Shown: positions 49,231 through 61,566, counted from the first letter of the stretch. The stretch: 64,000 bases of DNA from Epiperipatus broadwayi (GCA_028023455.1 JAQFVV010012418.1:4337244-4401243); one strand, 5' to 3'. Program-made: numbers and translations. Notes: a model not told the origin generated them from the letters alone.

Positions 49231-49949
49231 GTAAGTCATGGATATAAAAGCAATATTCCCTTCTTATAGACTTCACTCATATGTGCCTGATTGTGTAGCA
49301 AATTAATTGTGATGTGAAAAAATTTTAAGAGAGTGGGTGGTTTTGTTTCACAGTTGTTAATCCTATGATTAAAACTTCTTCAAATTCCTTTTTACAATTT
49401 GTGAATACTTTATTTGTCTTGGAATACAAAAATTATAATTAAAATCACATTTTAATACAGGTTACTTATTTTGTAATTCAATTATTTTCTTTTTTATTGT
49501 TGGATAATTCAATTAATAACTTTTATATAATCTGTTAATGGTCCAAAGATTCCATATTTTTTTTGTGCCCTTAAAGGAATTAAACCTTAAAGACATTGAG
49601 CCTGTTTGCAGATGTTATTAATATCAGATTTTTTACATGCTAAATAAACATGTATAAGCTGCTCATAGAAGATACTTGCTTGATAATTTGATAGTTTTTA
49701 AGATATCGGTTTGATTTTTTTTGTAGACAAGATGAATACGTATATGTGTATGAATATGTATTATCTTCTATATTTACAATTCATAATAGCCAATAAATTA
49801 TAATTTTCTTATTTTGGAGGTAATAAAGTTAACAATCAAGGCTATGGTTAGCAAAATAAAGAGAGATGGTACTCAGAATCTCTGAATTACAGATATGATT
49901 TATCTTTTAACAATGATCTTTTATTTAGCTATCTACAAGTATAAGTTAT
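49231..49949. other. AT-rich spacer
   Basis: Nothing recognised. It would be the start of an intron if the neighbouring exon is real. Confidence 0.4.
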
Positions 49950-52450
49950 TTTGAAATGAAGAAAGTTGGTGTATTAAATAGAACATTATTAGACTTAATG
50001 AAATTAAAAGGAAAAGTATTCATATACATTTATTTACTATAATGACATAAATATTGGAATGCAAATAATTGTAGAGATTGATAGATTTGCAAGATTAGTT
50101 ACTTTACTTAATGAAACATTCTAAACAGAGACAATTCAGGTTATGCCCAATATGTTTTCATTATTATGAGGAAATAGAAAAATGTGATTATGTAACTGAA
50201 TGGTAAGATCAAATAACATTTTAAAATTGAAATGAGATATTTTATTGTAAGAATTCAAAAATAATTGAAAAAATAAAAGTATTGTGGTTAAATTAGACTA
50301 TGGAAATAGAAATAAGAGAAGATATAGACTGGTTGAATATGGAATAGGAAATCTGCAACTATAATTTTTTTTAAAAAAAAAATTAAGAGAGAAAATGGCT
50401 GTAGAGCATCCATATTGAAGATATAGTTTCATTGGATTATATTTTGAATATTAGAAAATACATATTCCAAGACTGTGATGTCTTTAATAGATTCAATATA
50501 GAAAAAGATAATCAGGAAGTGATTATGGATTATTGAGATATAAGATATGGCAAGATTAGAAAGAAAAAAAATGCTATTTATTATTCTAATCAATTTAATG
50601 AAGAACTTGTAAATAAATGTCAAGCATTGATGGCCTAGTGGTTAGCATAGCTGCCTTCCAAGCAATTGGTCCGGGTTCGCTTCCTGGTCAACGCATTTGA
50701 CATATGAAAAAAAAACTTGTAAATAAATTTTAAAATAAATACAGATTTTGATGATGACTCAAATTTAAATGAAGACAATAAGGAGATAATAGACATTCTA
50801 CTAAGATGAACTACAGACTAGTTATTTGATTTTTAAAAAAGGTAATTTAATAGTAAATTTTTAACTAAGAAAGGGTAATGTATGATAATAAAAAAAAAAA
50901 GATATATATTTAAAAATGATTATTTAGAAAAATTGAATATCTGGAATTTTATGAAATGGTATTAAAAAGAGTTAATGATATGAAAAAATAGAATTGAAGT
51001 GGCAAGGAAAAGTCCACATAGAAGATTACAAAAGCTTCAAAAATATAAATCATTCTGATATCGGAAATAAAGTTATTTTAACAATAAGAATAAAAATGAC
51101 ATCATTAAGTATATATATAAAAGAATTCTACAAAAAACTATACAGTAATAAAAAATAAGAAAATAAAGCAGCCTCTTCAATTATGATAACTTTTGAAATG
51201 CTAAGTATTTTAATTGAAGAAATGAGAGTAGAAATCTTGGGAATTGGTAAAATTGTTACAGACATTTTAAAAGTAAAAATGACAAAATAGAAAAATTGCC
51301 AGGCAAAACTGTGCACTAAATCATAAGGATATTTCAAATAAATGTAATAAGTGTATTGATATTTAAAAGAGGTAAAAAGACCTATTACTCTTCTGATACG
51401 TCTGTACAAGATCTTTACTAAAGTCATTACAACCAATTATCAGAGAATTTTGAACTCACATAAAAAAAAAAGAACAACCACAATTTAAAATAGTAGATTG
51501 CATCCAAGAATTAAGGAAAGTTAGGGGGGGTGTTTGTATATGAATTGTTATAGCTTAAGGCTCACAGATAATGAAAAGCTATTTGATTTTATTAGCATTT
51601 CAGCAATGATTAAATCTTTTCAATATTGAGATAAAAATCTGGATGTATACCATAATGGATCAGCAGTGATTAGATTATGTGGTGACACTAACAAAAGTAA
51701 GATTGATGATTCCATCAGTAAAAAATGGTTTATAGAAATATTATATGAAATATTTTATGAATTGAAATGAAAATCTAAAAAAATAACAAAAATTTGAGAT
51801 TACTTAAGTCCTAAAGATTTTGCAAATGATGTGGTTGTTATTGTAAATAATGTTTTACAATAGTTGTCATATAAAAAAAATTTAATTAGGATTAAATAAT
51901 GTAATGTTCATTGGCTTTTCAAAATAATAATAATACTTGATTATTTGACATAATAAGTTAGAAGAATTTGTCAATATATTTATTAGTCTGATTATTACTA
52001 CAGACAGAAACTTCATGATGAAATTAATCACAGAATTAGACATTGATGGAATGATTTTTCTAGAAATAACTTAATATTATTAATAAAAACATGCTTGAAA
52101 AACGTTTTTCACAAATACATTTTACTAGTATTTTTTTAATAAGCGTCAGACTTGAAAACTTAGTAAAAAAGCACATACTACAGTATGTTAAAAGTCTTTG
52201 ATTGGATTAACAAGAGTGGATCTGGTGCATAATAAATGAAAAAGATAAAAAAACTGTTAGTAACATGATTAAAAAAATTAAGAGACTGAAGTGAAGTTGA
52301 GTGAGTATATCATTAGAAGAGAATAATTAAGTCTTAAACTGAATTTAAAGGGATTTTTAAAGCACAGAAATAAATCACTATGTGAGTTTATTGACTAAGA
52401 TAAGAATGTTTGCTGGAATTTTGCAGTGAAAAGAAGTTTTAGATTGGAGA
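49950..52450 (+). mobile_element. Decayed LINE with endonuclease and reverse transcriptase remnants
   Basis: Scattered plus-strand fragments appear in the correct order. NRNKRRYRLVEY (about 50305-50340) matches the RNERG-RLVEF part of LINE endonucleases, and SDYGLL (about 50519) matches the SDH-LL part. EFYKKLYSNKK lies at about 51124. IRLYKIFTKVITTNYQRILN (about 51396-51455) matches the LLSVLYKLFTKVI-NR block, with QPQFK...VDCIQELRK (the QAGFR..ST.DHI block) after it. A damaged FANDV active site (51819-51833) is followed by FVNIFISLIITTDRNFM (about 51968-52020), matching YVYLGQLLxxDGDxM. Stops are frequent. The N-terminal limit is a guess. Confidence 0.72.
50619..50713 (+). mobile_element. 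tRNA-Val-like SINE, copy 4, with 15-bp target duplication, inside a LINE
   Basis: AACTTGTAAATAAAT lies at 50604-50618 and 50714-50728. The body reads GTCAAGCATTGATGGCC, then TAGTGGTTAGCATAGCTGCC, then an altered anticodon loop (CTTCCAA instead of CTTACAA), then GGGTTCGCTTCCTGG. It ends ACGCATTTGACATATGAAAA. The target duplication lies inside the LINE remnant, which was therefore already present. Confidence 0.88.
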
Positions 52451-53621
52451 AAGTAAGTAACTATTATAAGACATTGGTAATTATTAAAACTTATGATAAT
52501 GATGATGTAGGATATACTTTGAGTTAAAATATATTAAGAATTTTACAGCATATTTCTTTGCAAAATACTTTTATTGATTTTAAAATTGGATCATCTTTTT
52601 ATAAAAAATATTGATTGTAAGGTCCCACCAAAATTTATTTATTATAATATCCAAGACTAAAAATTGACAATTCAGGGGTTAGTGATTGTATGAAAATATT
52701 TTCAACTTAATCAAAGGTTTCTTTATTGCAACAGCAGATCTAATTCACATTAAGGCTTATTTCTTTTTTTTTTTTAATGCAATATTTCTAATATCAGAAT
52801 AATTGTTTGATAACAAATAGCTGATGCCATAATATTTTTTATTTCTATTTAAAAATGAATAGATATGTTTGTGTTATATTTCATCTTACCTTCAAATAAT
52901 GGATTAGTCTAGATTCCAACATCTTGAATGGATTGAATATTCATTGCCATGGTTCAATAGATATATAAGTAGATAACATATATCCAATGGCAATAATAGG
53001 CCAATGAGCAAAAATGCTCATTGAATATGATTGTTTTCAATCATATTCACTATGAAAGATCTGGCTCTAAATAATCATGCCAGTTGGAGGTAAAAGGAGA
53101 TAAAATAATTTACTGTATGATTAAAGCAGTGAAACCAGTTTATGTTAAAACTGGAAACTATTCGAACCTAACTCAAATGTCAACATAACTACTCATGAGA
53201 GAAGCTGCCAACGTATATCTGGAAGTGGTAGATAAGCTTGCAAGGGTACCTGAAATCCCTTACATAAATAGTTACATGGCAACTAAATGCTATACCAAGC
53301 CAATAGTATGGAAGTATAACATTGTACATATTGTAAATATGCATTTGTATGTCTGTTTTAATTAATAAATATTTGAATGTATTTTATGAGTCTGTGTTTG
53401 TAACAATCATGCAATAAACACAACTATTTGATTGTTTTATAAGAAACTGCATGAAACTTCATCATATTATTAAACACTGCATATAATGACTTCTTGAATA
53501 TTATTAAAGATATATAATAATACCTGTTATTTAGTATTAAATAATCTACTTAATGTTATGAAATGTAATATATATATACAAATCCGGTTAAGATGTTTTA
53601 GATCTGTTTTTGTAAGACATT
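52451..53621. other. AT-rich spacer with small palindromes
   Basis: Short hairpins ATGAGCAAAAATGCTCAT (about 53005) and AATATGATTGTTTTCAATCATATT (about 53026) stand side by side. No gene seen. Confidence 0.4.
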
Positions 53622-53692
53622 TTTTCCCCATGTGTCATGGCATCAGCCGGGAAGCGAACCCGCTAACCCGGGACAACTGCTTGTAAAGCAGC
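53622..53692 (-). mobile_element. tRNA-Val-like SINE, copy 5, 5'-truncated
   Basis: The minus strand starts inside the anticodon arm (GGCTGCTTTACAAGCAG, near 53692). It continues TTGTCCCGGGTTAGCGGGTTC and GCTTCCCGGCTGATGC and ends CATGACACATGGGG plus a short A-rich tail. The A box is lost. 5' truncation at the end distal to the tail fits incomplete reverse transcription. Confidence 0.82.
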
Positions 53693-53859
53693 CGTCGGTG
53701 ATTGCAACATAAGTGCGAAATACCTAGCTTATAGTTGAACTTTAATGCCAGAAGATTTTTTTTGCAATCAAGGACTTTTACTGCATATAACAGTCATTAA
53801 CAACTTACTTCAAAATAAAAAGCTATATATTTGTTTACATGTTTAAAAACAAAACGGTA

Positions 53860-54160
53860 ATTACATATTAGACCTGCTGCCTGCGTTTGCGATGACAGAT
53901 GCTGTATCTTTTTCCAGTTGTGTGTGTGTGTGTGTTTGCAACAGCAGAATGCCGTATTAAAAAGTTACCTTTTTTAACAATATGAAAAGTATACATTTGT
54001 ACCCAAAAATAATAAACATATTACGATACTAAGTAAAAGCAAGTAGTTCTGACTTTTTAGTACGGCGTTCTGTCATTGCCCCCCCCCCCCCCAAATTGGA
54101 GAAAGATATGGCATTCTACTGTCGCAAACCCGGCAGCAGGTCTAATACGTAAATACAAAA
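53860..54160. repeat. Imperfect palindrome with (GT)n and C-run inner expansions
   Basis: ATTAGACCTGCTGCC (about 53868) pairs with GGCAGCAGGTCTAAT (about 54132). TTTGCGATGACAGATGCTGTATC pairs with the segment ending TGTCGCAAACCC. Further in, GCAACAGCAGAATGCCGTATTAAAAAG (about 53938) pairs with the segment from 54053 to 54078. The arms differ by simple-repeat expansions: (GT)n on the left and a ~14-base C run on the right (54080-54093). It is a non-coding hairpin element. The 78-codon ORF at 54076 is an artefact of the C run. Confidence 0.8.
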
Positions 54161-57100
54161 AAAAAAAAAAAGATCCTACCCAACTTAACTGTTATTGTAA
54201 TAGTTTTGTTTATCTTTTTCAATTTATTTATTCCCAGAACAATATGTGCATACAGTGTGTGCTTATATGTATTATCGTTAGTTTTAAAATGTTGTTTATT
54301 AGTTTTTTTTAGCTTCATTCAGTAATGCATTTTATTTTATTATTTTATTCTTAAGCTACTGATTTTATATCTTATCTAATTATACTTCTAAATGACGCAT
54401 TCTATTTGTTAACAAGAGGAACTTTCATTACACGTTATTACTATGTTAAGTTGTAAATTAGAATCTAGTTTCAAACAGGTAATAAAATTAAAGTGCTTAT
54501 TTCTTGATTTGAGGAAGTGAAGCTATAAATCATATGGAATCAAAGTACAGGATTATTTGAAACTTGAGCAAACTCAGATTTTCCTACCTTTAATTTTCAT
54601 CAATTTACCAGTAATTGAGTGTGTTTAATTTATTTTGCTGTTTAATTACTCATTCCATTTATTTATTTTTTCTTTATGATTTTAGCTTTGAGAAAATTAT
54701 AGATTTTACTTAAAGTAGAAAATTTATAAGATTTCTTCAATTGAAATCAATCTTATATAAACTTTGATATTGCACATTTGTCAGACTTCATCCGCCTTTA
54801 TCATTTCTGCCATTTTTGGTTTTACAGTTAAATGAGTTTTAAATAATTTTATTGATCATCTGAGATTAATTTAACAATAAAAAAATATCTATTTTTTTAA
54901 AATCTGGATATTCATTTGAAGTAGTTGTTGCAATCTATATTATTATATTTATTATAGTTGACTATGTTTTCTCACACCCTTACCATATGTATATACTTCT
55001 TTTATATTTGCATAAATGGTATTCGATTTTATGAATGACAGCATATATTTAGCTTTGTAAATATAATTATTTTTAATGGCAAATATATGGTTATTTTAAT
55101 AAAATAAAATATATATATAATTTACATTTCTTTTTTTTCTACTGGAGAACTATTTTTATATGAGAATTGAACAATAGTAGAATATTATATAACATTAAAA
55201 GCAGATTTTGTGACTTTTCTGGCTGTTGACTATTAACCTACTTAGTAAGCCCTGTATTCATCTAGATGGTAGTTGTTGTTTTTTAGTGTGCTATTTAAGC
55301 AAATAGTTTGAAAATTTTATATAATATAAAATTATGAATCCAAGTCTCATGAAGCTTTGTAGATCTAATACCAAATTAAAATAATTACATCCTGACATCT
55401 TCAATAGTTTTGTTGTGTGTAGGAGTAATATGGAGCAATAAAGTTAAACTTATAAACTTACCAAAACTATATGTAATTGATAATTAATTGAAGCCAAAAG
55501 TCACATAAGTGTATCACTGTTTGGTTACTAGAGTTTAACCAAATTATGCTGATAATTAACTGTTGATTTGATAGTGTTTATTCCAAATTATCACAGAGTT
55601 TCTTTCTTTGTAACTATATTGGCTGAACTTATGCTGGGTTAACCATGAATAGGTTATTGTGAATGTAATCATTTGAAAATAGTTGTTGTAACAACTTTCA
55701 TTATCATGTTGTAATCCATTGTCCATTAGCAAGATGGCAATGGTGATCAAATTTTGGTAATGATAATTGAGCGCTTGCTACTAAAGTAAAAAAAAAAAAA
55801 CAGTTGAAATTATTTAAATATAAGTAACCTTATGACATGTTAAATATTTCTGTGTTCCTTTTGTCATAGCTTTCTAAAATCATTTCAAAAACTGTTATTA
55901 AACCTTTTCAGCATTCAAATTTAGTGCTGGATATGGTTTACAAATGAAAATGGATTCTAGTTATGAATGATTGAGAATATTTTGCTGTACCTTTAAAGCT
56001 AATATGGTAATTTTGTAAAAGAATATTTAGTTGTGATAGTTTCTATTTTTTAATTTGAGCAACTATATTTTAGTATGACTACATGTTAGTGCCTTCAATT
56101 TTCAAGTTAACTATTAAGTAACTTTGGTATTCTATATATCAGATTGTAAAACATCTTTATTTAACAAATAGTTTCCTGATATTCCTTTTTCTTATAATTT
56201 TTGATAACTGCTTTGAAATCTCATTAATTTTCTCTAATTCTTATTGCACAACCTATTTCATTTTTATATTTTGAACTTTTCTTGTTATATTTGTAAATGA
56301 AGGCTTGCTATTTTTTATCTTATATTGTCTATATGTTTTGATGAGGGATTTTTTTTTGGAACTTTTTTTATCATTTTGAAAATAATATCTCACATTGCCA
56401 AGTTATTATCTCAACTTGTATATTACATCTTAAAAGAATATTTCTGTATGACTCTTCATGATTGTTTTGACATTTATTAAAAATCATAAGTTTAATTTGG
56501 AATTTGATGAAAAGAGGTTGTAATTTTTTATTTCAAAAGTGAGAAAACAATGCATCACTCAATATAGATATTTCTGAAAATTGTTGAAATGTCATAGAAT
56601 TTTTTTAATTATAATCATATGGCTTTTAGATATTATATTAATACTAGGGTTCCTATGCAGTATTGTTGTAGGCTTACAAACAACTAGGTTTTTTTACTCA
56701 GCTTTTTTTTTTTAAATAAATTATTTATAATTTATGAGAGAAAAAAATATTTTAAATGAAATTTAAAATTATAAAAATTTAACAGTGTGGAATTGCATTA
56801 AAATGTCAAAACTTACTAAATAAAATTATTTTTCTATATTCTTGTTCTCTAAGAGATCCTATATAGTATTTTATCTTTGTAGGCTCACAAATAAGTTTGA
56901 ATGTAAAATTGATATAAAAAAATTTCATGATACATGATATTATCTATGATATTACTTTCAAAATTAAATTTTCCCTATGTGGTGGCAATTTTTAAAATAT
57001 TTTTGTGAACTTAAATTGAATATAGATCTGGCATCCACTATAATTAAATAATATTAACATTTATTTACAGTCCATGAATTATTTCAGTTTTTTTAATTAA

Positions 57101-59859
57101 TTAAATAAAGTTTTGAATTAATGTGTTATACAAAAATACTTTTCTTCTTCATATTAATTTTATCATCTCTATCTTGCAAATTAAAAAGCAATTGTTTTAG
57201 CAATTGGGGAATGGTTATATTGTATTTTATAAGTTGTATTAACAGAATTATTTTATTGATTTATTATTTAAATTAAGAAGCAGTAAACAATTCATAAAAT
57301 CAAAGCATGCTACTTCTTGAATTTTTTTGGTTTTAAACCTCTTCCCATTTATTTCAGAGTATATTATGTTTTTTATTAATTCAATGAAGTTTTGAATTGA
57401 TGTGATACAAATATGTTTTTCCACATCAAATTATCTCGCAAATTAAGAAGTGGTAACAACTTATAAAAGTCAAAGATTATATTATTTTCATATTCAGAAT
57501 CACAAAATTATACAAAATTACTTAATCATAATTTCTTTGAAAAAAAAAAAAACTTCTTAATTTTTATAGAACAGTATTATCTGTTATATATTTAGTTTAG
57601 TAAATAATTCTGGAAGACATAAAGAAGAAAAAACATTCATATCAAACTTATTATATGAAGTATTTACAGATAGTCCAAAAGAAAATTAAAAAAAGTATTG
57701 TATGATTAAACCCTTTCATGTGTTTTAAAGACCTACAGAGGTCCCTAGTGATGATTTTTTCAGACGCTCATTGCTAAGGTTTACAGCCTTGTTAAAACTA
57801 TTACTAACAAATAATCGTAAATTTTATGTTCTTATCAATATTATTTTACTTTTTGTATAGCTGGTGAAATCTTTTAAAGATTTATGTATATATAAAAGTA
57901 AGAATGTATAATTACATTTTATAATGCACAACATAAAAAGTGATTTATCATTTCCACATATTAAAGAATTCCCTTTTATATTAAATAAATAAATGATCTT
58001 TTTAGTTTTATACTGAGTTTTAATCACATGCCAATTTATCTACAAAAATTCCACAGCACAGATACCAATATAATCGAGCTAAGGCAACATGGAAGTTAAG
58101 TCCATTTTTTTTAGCACAAGTTTAAGCTTAGCCACAGCTTTGAACCTACATCTTCCAGCATTATCTGCTTTAAAAAAATGATATTAAATATAAAGTTAAG
58201 GAGGTATGGCATATTGCCAAAAACATAAACAAAAAAGAACCTCCTTCCCCTTAAAAAAACAAACAAACAAACTTAGTGATCATGTCATGCATTCTTTAAA
58301 TGAACTTAATTTACATTCTTTAGTCAAATTTTATGCAAATTCTCAGATTTGTTTATTCTTTGATAAATATCACAAGCTCTTCAGACAATCATTGCTATGA
58401 ATATAACTACCAGACAGCCAAAAGCATGCTAAGCATACCATGCTGTTAGGATTAAATAAAGCTTTTCTCTATATACATTTTGTATGTATTTATTTTGAAT
58501 TACATTGTTTTGAGAAAAGTTTAATAAAATTTCAAAGTTACATTTTTAAAATTATAAATTAAATTAATACGAAATCTGATTTTTATTTTATATATTACTA
58601 ATGTAATAAATCAATAAAGTCATCTAACCTATCCCTTGATATATCATTTTGGGAAAAAGAGCATTCATAATCATTTGATCATAATATTCTGTTGCCTCAT
58701 CACTGATAACTTAAAATTTATAATACAGTCATTTGACATCAGACTTGAGAAAATAATAATAATAACAACAACAACGACAATAATAACATTAACAACAACA
58801 GTTTGTTATTTGTTTATTTTTATTTTCGAAAAATATAAAAAATACAAAATATGTTTTTTTTTAGATACACTCAAAATTAATTTAGGATACTTTATCCTCT
58901 AGTCAAAAATAGCTAAATAACAATTTACAACCCAAAAGAAAAAATCCTAAGTTTATTTATGACCTGAAAAAAGTAAAGATTTACCAAGTTTGGAGTCAAA
59001 TCCTGAGTTTATGAACATGTTAAACCAATGTATTAATTAATAGATCATAAAATCCTTCGAGTTAATGATGGTTTCGCAATTTGAGTTTTATAATTTTTTT
59101 TAAGATTGCAGTTTTACAATTTTTTATAATAGAAAATTTTTATAGCATAAAAATTAATCAAAAAAACTGAGTCATTTTCAGTCTACTAGAGGAAGCCAAG
59201 AAACTCTGTTACTGGCTCCCCGTTTTAGTTCCAAATTCCCTAGTTTAGGGAGTAAACTGCCCTGAAATTAGTCCTATTTAAAAGAGTAGCTTGTTTAGCT
59301 ATCTTCCAGATACAAAGTATGTCACCAACTAGTTGGTCACAAGTAAGAATAATCACAACTTTTCTTAAAAATGTTATAAAAATTAAATGGCAGCCATAGA
59401 AATTACTAAAGATTTCCATAAAGATTGTAGTTTTAAAGAAAAATCTGTTTTAACCAACTTTGCTGATTGAGTGAGAGGAGTCTAGAGACCTAATCCCCAG
59501 CTCTAAAGGGAAAGAGAGTTGGGGTGTGTGTGTGCTGGGGGGGAGTCGTTTCTAATGCTGACTGTTTCACACATTAAAAAGAAATAATAACGTTATTCAT
59601 TGTGATTTAAGTGCATATGTTATATATCAGAGATTTTATTTAACAAAGGAAAACTTTGCTTAGTGCTGTTGAAATTAAAGTGATTTACTCCAAGAATCGC
59701 ACGTTACCTAATTTTATTAACAATGAATTGATCAGATGCTTTACTCAGACTGTTTTTTTTAGTTTTCACTCACCAATTCTAAATTGGAGATTCTATATTA
59801 TATCTGTAAAATGCTACTCATATTGGATCTCTAGACTTTATTAATCATCATTAATTGTT
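54161..59859. other. Long AT-rich stretch, no gene seen
   Basis: No recognised repeat family or coding motif in 5.7 kb. A/T runs and trinucleotide-like tracts (AAC/AAT near 58755-58800) occur. ORFs of 60-90 codons are all low-complexity. A slightly less AT-rich patch lies at 59195-59330, with a short (GT)n/G run at 59522-59544. Confidence 0.5.
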
Positions 59860-60039
59860 ACTTTGGAACATTTACAACACTTGATCATCTCATGGATTAA
59901 TGCAACAGAATATTATGAACAAAATAAAATCTGATATTTTGATCTCTAAACTTTGGAACATTTACAATACTTGATCTTCTCATGGATTAATGCAATAGAA
60001 TATTATGGACAAAATAAAATCTGACATTTTGATCTCTAC
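59860..60039. repeat. Tandem duplication, two 90-bp units
   Basis: ACTTTGGAACATTTACAA starts at 59860 and again at 59950. The units share CTCATGGATTAATGCAA, ACAAAATAAAATCTGA and ATTTTGATCTCTA with about five differences. It is followed by an (AT)n tract at about 60048-60066. Confidence 0.92.
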
Positions 60040-60860
60040 AACACCCTATATATATATATATATATCAGCAGCTTCCCTGTGAAACTACAAATTGATGGAT
60101 ATATAGCACATAATAAAAACATGTAATTAATAATATATATATACTAAAGCTCTTGATTCAAAAAGAAATATACTTTGTAAATCAACAACCACCTTCTAGA
60201 ACTGAGCAGTGATCTGTATATAGAACATAATGTAAGCATGAAATTGCTGGGATATATACTAAAGTCTTTGATATGAGAATGAAGGGGGAAACCATATGCC
60301 AGCCATTGAAAATCTAGGGACAGCTACAGTGAAATTGTTCATTGCTTCAGGTTACTACTGGTTTGCTCATCTTTTCTGCCTGGAGGTGGGAGTCTAGTGG
60401 TAGGGAGGGTCCCTGTGGCCTGAATCCTAGCCCGCTGGCTCCAGGGGCTGAGGAGGGGCTGTTCTAGGATTGTTACTAACATAGATCTTTTCTCTGGGCG
60501 GTGAAGATGACATGGGCCATGGCAGTTTGAAGTCTTGTAGTACAATATATAAATCAACAATTACCTTGGATTGAGACTGCAAGTTCACGTGTCTTTGCAC
60601 TCTGGAGGGGAGTGTCAAGGGGCCAGGCAATCCCCAGGGTTTTGGAGGGGGACACTGGGATGTGGGTATGATGGGATCAGTGCCAGAGCTGATTTTTCTC
60701 TTCCTCTGGAGAGCGGGAATGATGGTGTCGAGGGCAGTTTTAATCTCTCTGTTACCATAGATGTATTAACATACACTTAGAAAAATCATGAGTTAAACTT
60801 TGTATATCACACGATGTAAGCATGCAAATTCAAAGATTTAAACCAAGACAATAAAGCTCT
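60040..60860. other. Repeated AT-rich modules with two GC-rich inserts, unclassified
   Basis: Between about 60100 and 60860 a module with ACTAAAGCTCTTGAT / ACTAAAGTCTTTGAT / AATAAAGCTCTTGAT recurs three times, as does CATAATGTAAGCATG or a close variant. Two islands with G-rich plus strands (60379-60480 and 60600-60745) stand out from the AT-rich surroundings. Overlapping ORFs of 67-73 codons in the islands are not supported by any motif. Confidence 0.45.
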
Positions 60861-61227
60861 TGATAAAAAAAAAACCGAGTCATTTTATAAAATAATAAAA
60901 AAACAGCTGATAAAAATGAATAATACCATATCTATTAATTCTCATAACATATAACAGAACCTTAGTTGTAAACTAGTTGCAGATTTTTTTGTATACAACT
61001 TTATAATAAATTATAAAAACAATTACTTTTCTAATTAGTTTTGCAAAATAAATATATTTATATCAATAAAAGTCAGGCAGATAAAACAATTTTTAAAGTA
61101 TCATTGCAGGGCAAAAGTTTGTCTAATGCTCCACCCTCCTCTCCCTTTACAAAAGCAGTGAGAGAGAAAACATTATTCATCAGACTCGTCAATCTCTTCT
61201 CTGTATGATGAGGACTTAAATAGTTTT

Positions 61228-61345
61228 TTATTCTTTTTTTTTTTTTTTTCATATGTCATAGCATTGGCCGGGACGCGAACCCCCAACCGTCTGCAACCAA
61301 CTACTTGCTTGCATGGCGACTGCGATACATCTCGGTTATTCTTAT
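61228..61345 (-). mobile_element. tRNA-like SINE, second subfamily, copy 2
   Basis: On the minus strand it reads AACCGAGATGTATCGCAG, then TCGCCATGCAAGCAAG, then TAGTTGGTTGCAGACGG, then the B box GGGTTCGCGTCCC. It ends GGCCAATGCTATGACATATG and a long A tail (T run 61233-61250). It matches the copy at 30303. TTATTCTT on both sides (about 61228 and 61338) may be a short target duplication. Confidence 0.82.
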
Positions 61346-61529
61346 TACTCTCTCTTATTAAGACTTGCTAAATATTCCCATATTCCCCTAATTGAATAAT
61401 ACGTAATAAATGCATCTACTTGAAAGAAAAATCCTATGCGCATTAGAAACTGAACTTTTTTTTTTTATCATTTTTCTTTGACAAGTTTGAACTAGATTGT
61501 ATTAATATTAAGAGAATGTGCTGCCACCT

Positions 61530-61566
61530 CACCTTTCTGTTTTTATTTATGTCATTGCAGGTAATT
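61530..61566 (+). promoter_or_regulatory. Possible recursive (zero-length exon) splice site
   Basis: A pyrimidine-rich tract CACCTTTCTGTTTTTATTT leads to TTGCAG directly followed by GTAATT (AG at 61559-61560, GT at 61561-61562). An acceptor joined to a donor with no exon is the layout of recursive splice sites in very long introns. It could be chance. It lies 636 bp before the candidate exon at 62197. Confidence 0.25.

Noticed and set aside
54076-54312. ORF beginning MPPPPPNW
   Set aside because: The proline run is only the translation of a C run inside a palindrome arm, and the rest is low-complexity.
60339-60780. Overlapping ORFs of 67-73 codons in the G-rich islands
   Set aside because: Open in several frames on both strands because stops are rare in G-rich sequence, and no motif is present.
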